From contig JARGNC010000101.1 in NCBI GenBank assembly GCA_029212425.1, positions 1 to 9,401 on the forward strand: a stretch of DNA of 9,401 nucleotides, in the 5' to 3' direction. The stretch comes from Phycisphaerales bacterium. Its GTDB lineage: Bacteria > Planctomycetota > Phycisphaerae > Phycisphaerales > UBA1924. A program made the translations under genes and the position numbers. Below, piece by piece: positions 6,868-9,401 of the stretch. The notes beneath the pieces were generated by a model. That model had not been told where the DNA came from. It worked only from the letters and a program-made list of their open reading frames with translations, and did not search any database. Numbering within the stretch: the stretch's first letter is position 1; every line of letters starts with the position of its first letter.

Positions 6868-7815
6868 CTACCTCAAAAGCCCCCGTTTTCGGAGGTATTC
6901 AACCAACAGCGTATCAATCGGAGTGTCCGACTGGATCGTCAACCCCGTAATCTCCCGCCTCGCGCAGAAATCCCGCAGTTCCTGGCAATACGCCGACAGG
7001 TTCTCCTTGTACTTCTTGAGCAGCGGCGCCGAGATCGTCACCTCCGCCATGTCCCCATCCTCCACATCGCGCAGCTGCAGATCCCCCGCAATGTCAGGCT
7101 CCACTTCCTGAGGCGACAATACCTGAATCGCAAACACATCGTACCCACGCCCCACCAGCATCCGAAGCCCAGTCTCGTACCCCTCCTTCATCAAGAAGTC
7201 ACTCAGCACAATCATCACCCCCTTGCCTCTACGAGTCATCGCGATCCGCTTGCACGCCTGTCCGAAGTCCGTCCCGCCTTCAGGAGTCATCGAGCACAAG
7301 AACCGCGCCAGGTCATGCGTTCTTCTTCGCCCACGCAGATCCCGGATATTCCCCGCGATGGACTGATCCCCACCCGCAAGCACCAGCTCATCGCGCATCC
7401 CCACCGCCGTCACCGCGACGCGGTTGAGGTTCAGCAATCCGATATACCCAAGCGACATCGCGACCTGCTGCATGTAATAAAACTTGTTCGGCTCCCCACA
7501 ATCCGCGCTCGCGCTCGCATCAATCACAATGTGCAGCGACAAGTCCTCCTCCTCCATGAACAGCTTCATGAAGAACCGATCCAAGCGAGCATAAATATTC
7601 CAGTCGATGTGCCGAAGGTCATCCCCCGTCGCATACGGCCGATGATCCGCAAACTCCACACTCTCGCCCCGCTTCTTGCTCCGCCGCTCCCCCTTGAGCT
7701 TGCCCGCAAAGATCTTCCGCGACGACACATCCAGATGCGAGATCTTCCCGATCAACTCAGAAGACAGCAACTCCTCAATCGTCGCAGGCCGGGTTGGATT
7801 CTCCGATCGCAGCAT
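6868..7815 (-). CDS. DUF58 protein (vWA-like, MoxR-associated)
   Basis: This 315-residue protein carries the DUF58 hallmark at residues 59-82: R-P-Y-A-T-G-D-D-L-R-H-I-D-W-N-x-Y-A-R-L-D-R-F-F. A vWA-like fold follows with the MIDAS-type motif D99-A-S101-A-S103 (in VIDASAS) and a later V-L-S-D-F-L strand that may supply the last metal-binding acid. No membrane helix is seen, so it is probably cytoplasmic or peripheral. The DUF58 family is usually encoded beside moxR and BatA/vWA genes and is thought to link the AAA+ ATPase to membrane vWA proteins. The precise activity is not known. Its ATG (7815-7813) overlaps by one base the TAA of the preceding small lipoprotein gene (TAATG), so translation is probably coupled. 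An imperfect hairpin covers its stop codon. Confidence 0.93.
   Translation of the reverse strand: MLRSENPTRPATIEELLSSELIGKISHLDVSSRKIFAGKLKGERRSKKRGESVEFADHRPYATGDDLRHIDWNIYARLDRFFMKLFMEEEDLSLHIVIDASASADCGEPNKFYYMQQVAMSLGYIGLLNLNRVAVTAVGMRDELVLAGGDQSIAGNIRDLRGRRRTHDLARFLCSMTPEGGTDFGQACKRIAMTRRGKGVMIVLSDFLMKEGYETGLRMLVGRGYDVFAIQVLSPQEVEPDIAGDLQLRDVEDGDMAEVTISAPLLKKYKENLSAYCQELRDFCARREITGLTIQSDTPIDTLLVEYLRKRGLLR
6869..6897 (-). other. Imperfect hairpin over the DUF58 stop codon
   Basis: TACCTCAAAA (6869-6878) can pair with TTTT(CG)GAGGTA (6886-6897), giving ten base pairs with a two-base bulge and a 7-base loop of mostly C (G on the minus strand). It covers the end of the DUF58 reading frame. 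No T tract follows on either strand, so it is not a standard intrinsic terminator. It could slow transcription or protect the mRNA 3' end, or simply be chance. Confidence 0.25.
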
Positions 7816-8039
7816 TACTGTTCAATCTCCCGGATCACGCCATCAATCGCACGATCAATCTTGGTCTCGCTCGACTTCGCCTTGCGAGGATGATGCGCAT
7901 CAACCGTCAACCCCTTCTTGCTCACAACCTCTTTGTAGCAACCACCCACGCCGCTCAGCACCCCGAGCAACACCGCCGCAACCAGACCTGTTCGCATTGT
8001 TCTTGTTCGAATGCCAGTACGCATCACAGCTTGTTTCAT
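7815..8039 (-). CDS. Small predicted lipoprotein, unknown function
   Basis: This is a 74-residue protein. It has a long basic N-region (six R/K in residues 1-16), a hydrophobic stretch about 19-29, and a lipobox V-G-G-C with the lipidated cysteine at C34. The mature part is about 41 residues, highly charged (K, R, E, D) and probably partly helical, ending in IREIEQ. I do not recognise the family. The ATG at 8039 is supported because it forms an ATGA overlap with the stop of the upstream gene. Starting at M15 would give a more ordinary signal peptide, so the true start is not certain. Its stop overlaps the DUF58 start by one base. It is likely an envelope partner of the MoxR/DUF58 unit, but this is inference from position only. 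Confidence 0.7.
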   Translation of the reverse strand: MKQAVMRTGIRTRTMRTGLVAAVLLGVLSGVGGCYKEVVSKKGLTVDAHHPRKAKSSETKIDRAIDGVIREIEQ

Positions 8040-8557
8040 TCATCGGTCCCTTCTGCACGCATTCCAACCTGCTCCGCATCCCAACGCACACGGATTTCCC
8101 CCTCACGCCCAATCTTCGGCACCGTTACAAACCCCGTCTCCAAAGACTCATCAATCACCACGCGAAACACAAACCCATCATCCCACCCTCTGCGCAGCGC
8201 CTCATCCCCCACGCCGTCCGCGTCAAACGACAACAACCCCACCAACCCAGCGTCCTTCCCACCAACCGCCATCATCGCATAAGACACACGCATCGTGTCC
8301 TCATCATGCTTGCTGAACACCACAGGCCCAACAACAAAATCTGCCAAACTCCCATCCTGCTCAGACGCACAAAGATGCGTGCTCCACCCATATCCCCGCT
8401 GCTCCGCGACCGCAGATCGTGCACGATCCATCGACCCCAAATCTTCCGAAATCCCCACGACCCAAGTCTCGCCCGGACCTCGGCTGCGATCTCCCCCACC
8501 AAGAGAGCAACCACCAAGCAGCAACACTGACCAAAGAATGAAGCCGTACTTGATCAT
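8036..8557 (-). CDS. Predicted lipoprotein, unknown function
   Basis: This is a 173-residue protein. The N-terminus has a short lipoprotein signal peptide (M-I-K then a hydrophobic run) with the lipobox L-G-G-C and the lipidated cysteine at C17, followed by a flexible S/G-rich linker (SLGGGDRSRG). The remainder is acidic with alternating short strands and no motif I can assign to a family. It has one further cysteine in the middle (THLCASE). The ATG at 8557 overlaps the stop of the MoxR gene as ATGA, and its own stop overlaps the next start as ATGA. It is thus the second gene of a tightly coupled four-gene unit. Placement between moxR and DUF58 suggests a membrane-tethered partner or client of that system. 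Confidence 0.78.
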   Translation of the reverse strand: MIKYGFILWSVLLLGGCSLGGGDRSRGPGETWVVGISEDLGSMDRARSAVAEQRGYGWSTHLCASEQDGSLADFVVGPVVFSKHDEDTMRVSYAMMAVGGKDAGLVGLLSFDADGVGDEALRRGWDDGFVFRVVIDESLETGFVTVPKIGREGEIRVRWDAEQVGMRAEGTDE

Positions 8558-9401
8558 GACCCCACCATCGCGGTCGGCTGTGTCGGAGTCAGCTTCAGAA
8601 TCTCGCGCACCAAATCATCCGCGCGCACCCGGTCCGCCTCCGCTTCAAAGTTCATCAGCACGCGATGCCGCAGACAAGGCATCGCGACATCCTGAATATC
8701 CTGATAGCTCACATGGAACCGACCATCCACAAGCGCGCGAACCTTGCCCGCAAGGATCAGCGCCTGCGCACCGCGTGGAGAAACCCCGCATCGCACATAC
8801 CGATTCGTTGGTCCATTGGGACCACCCGCCGCCGTATCCGATTCCGGATGCGTCGCGAGCACCAGACGAGCCGCGTACTGCTTCACATGCGGCGCAACGA
8901 CCACCTGACGCACAAGTTCCTGATACTCCAAAATCTTGGGACCATCAATCACCTTGCTCGCAACCGGATTCTCCGCGCCAGTGGTTCGATCAATAATCTC
9001 CATCAGATCCTCAAGCCCCGCGTACCCCACATCAACCTTGAGCAAGAACCGGTCCATCTGCGCCTCAGGAAGCGGATAGGTACCTTCTTGTTCAATCGGG
9101 TTCTGCGTCGCAAGCACCAAGAACGGCTCATTCAACTTGTAAGTCTCACCCGCCACCGTCACCGAATGCTCCTGCATCGCTTCAAGCAGCGCCGACTGCG
9201 TCTTGGGAGTCGCACGATTGATCTCGTCCGCGAGCACCACCTGCGCAAAGATCGGTCCACGCTGAAACTCAAAGCTCCGATGACCCGTGTCCGGATTCTC
9301 CGAAACAATGTTCGTCCCGATCACATCCGCAGGCATCAAGTCAGGAGTGAACTGAATACGACTAAACGGCAAGTGCAGCGTCGTCGCAAGCGTCCGCACC
9401 A
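8554..9401 (-). CDS. MoxR-family AAA+ ATPase (5' end outside window)
   Basis: This is the C-terminal 282 or so residues of a MoxR ATPase; the gene continues past the right edge. Counting from the GTG codon at 9399, Walker B is VVLADE (54-59), sensor 1 is in A-T-Q-N-P (N100), E-A-Q-M-D-R-F lies at 112-118, and sensor 2 is in V-S-P-R-G-A-Q-A-L. P-A-D-V-I-G (23-28) and G-P-I-F-A-Q-V-V-L-A-D-E-I-N-R-A are also typical. The Walker A lysine should lie a few codons outside the window, because the visible sequence begins in the helix after it. MoxR proteins form hexameric rings that remodel or activate protein complexes together with vWA partners. The frame is open to the edge, so the GTG at 9399 is not a real start. 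It overlaps the downstream lipoprotein gene as ATGA. Confidence 0.95.
   Translation of the reverse strand, partial: VRTLATTLHLPFSRIQFTPDLMPADVIGTNIVSENPDTGHRSFEFQRGPIFAQVVLADEINRATPKTQSALLEAMQEHSVTVAGETYKLNEPFLVLATQNPIEQEGTYPLPEAQMDRFLLKVDVGYAGLEDLMEIIDRTTGAENPVASKVIDGPKILEYQELVRQVVVAPHVKQYAARLVLATHPESDTAAGGPNGPTNRYVRCGVSPRGAQALILAGKVRALVDGRFHVSYQDIQDVAMPCLRHRVLMNFEAEADRVRADDLVREILKLTPTQPTAMVGS

Noticed and set aside
7676..8530. Plus-strand 284-codon frame crossing the lipoprotein genes
   Set aside because: It spans three minus-strand genes that are joined by ATGA/TAATG overlaps and carry lipoboxes. Its translation is low-complexity and P/H/R-rich.
1..9401. Possible mobile element or defence island
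   Set aside because: No transposase, integrase, terminal inverted repeats, tRNA, direct-repeat array or known defence gene is visible. Base composition and gene style look uniform along the window.

Overview
The window looks like a piece of a Planctomycetota chromosome, most likely from the class Phycisphaerae. This is inferred from three things. One predicted secreted protein ends in a PEP-CTERM-like tail of the form common in that class (PAP, a hydrophobic stretch rich in G and L, then RRRR). The BatA/vWA protein has the large planctomycete-type architecture. Coding regions are moderately GC-rich with mixed Shine-Dalgarno use. No rRNA, tRNA, CRISPR array, transposase or phage gene was seen.

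Left part (1-1566): a terminator-like hairpin at the extreme left edge is followed by two plus-strand genes. The first encodes a DUF1905/YdeI(OmdA)-type protein. The second encodes a flavin-dependent nitroreductase-fold protein whose active-site residues match iodotyrosine deiodinase. It converges on atpG, with an intrinsic terminator between them.

Right part (1602-9401): every gene is on the minus strand. In transcription order they are: a MoxR-type AAA+ ATPase (cut by the right edge), two predicted lipoproteins of unknown function, a DUF58 protein, a PEP-CTERM-like exported protein, a 708-residue BatA/vWA membrane protein, a PhnP-like metallo-beta-lactamase-fold hydrolase, and atpG (F1 ATP synthase gamma subunit). 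The first four genes overlap by 1 to 4 bases (ATGA, ATGA, TAATG), so they form one translationally coupled unit.

MoxR, DUF58 and BatA/vWA proteins normally belong together as a membrane-associated AAA+/vWA chaperone-like system. Here the set is interrupted. The PEP-CTERM-like gene sits between DUF58 and the vWA gene with its own ribosome binding site and a strong terminator, and the vWA gene has a promoter-like -10 element just downstream of that terminator. The atpG gene stands alone, without atpA, atpD or atpC beside it, behind a gap of about 440 bases. The most unusual points are the two small lipoproteins built into the moxR-DUF58 unit, the insertion of a surface-protein gene into a conserved cluster, the deiodinase-like enzyme and the isolated atpG. 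Nothing here is clearly an undescribed defence or mobile system.
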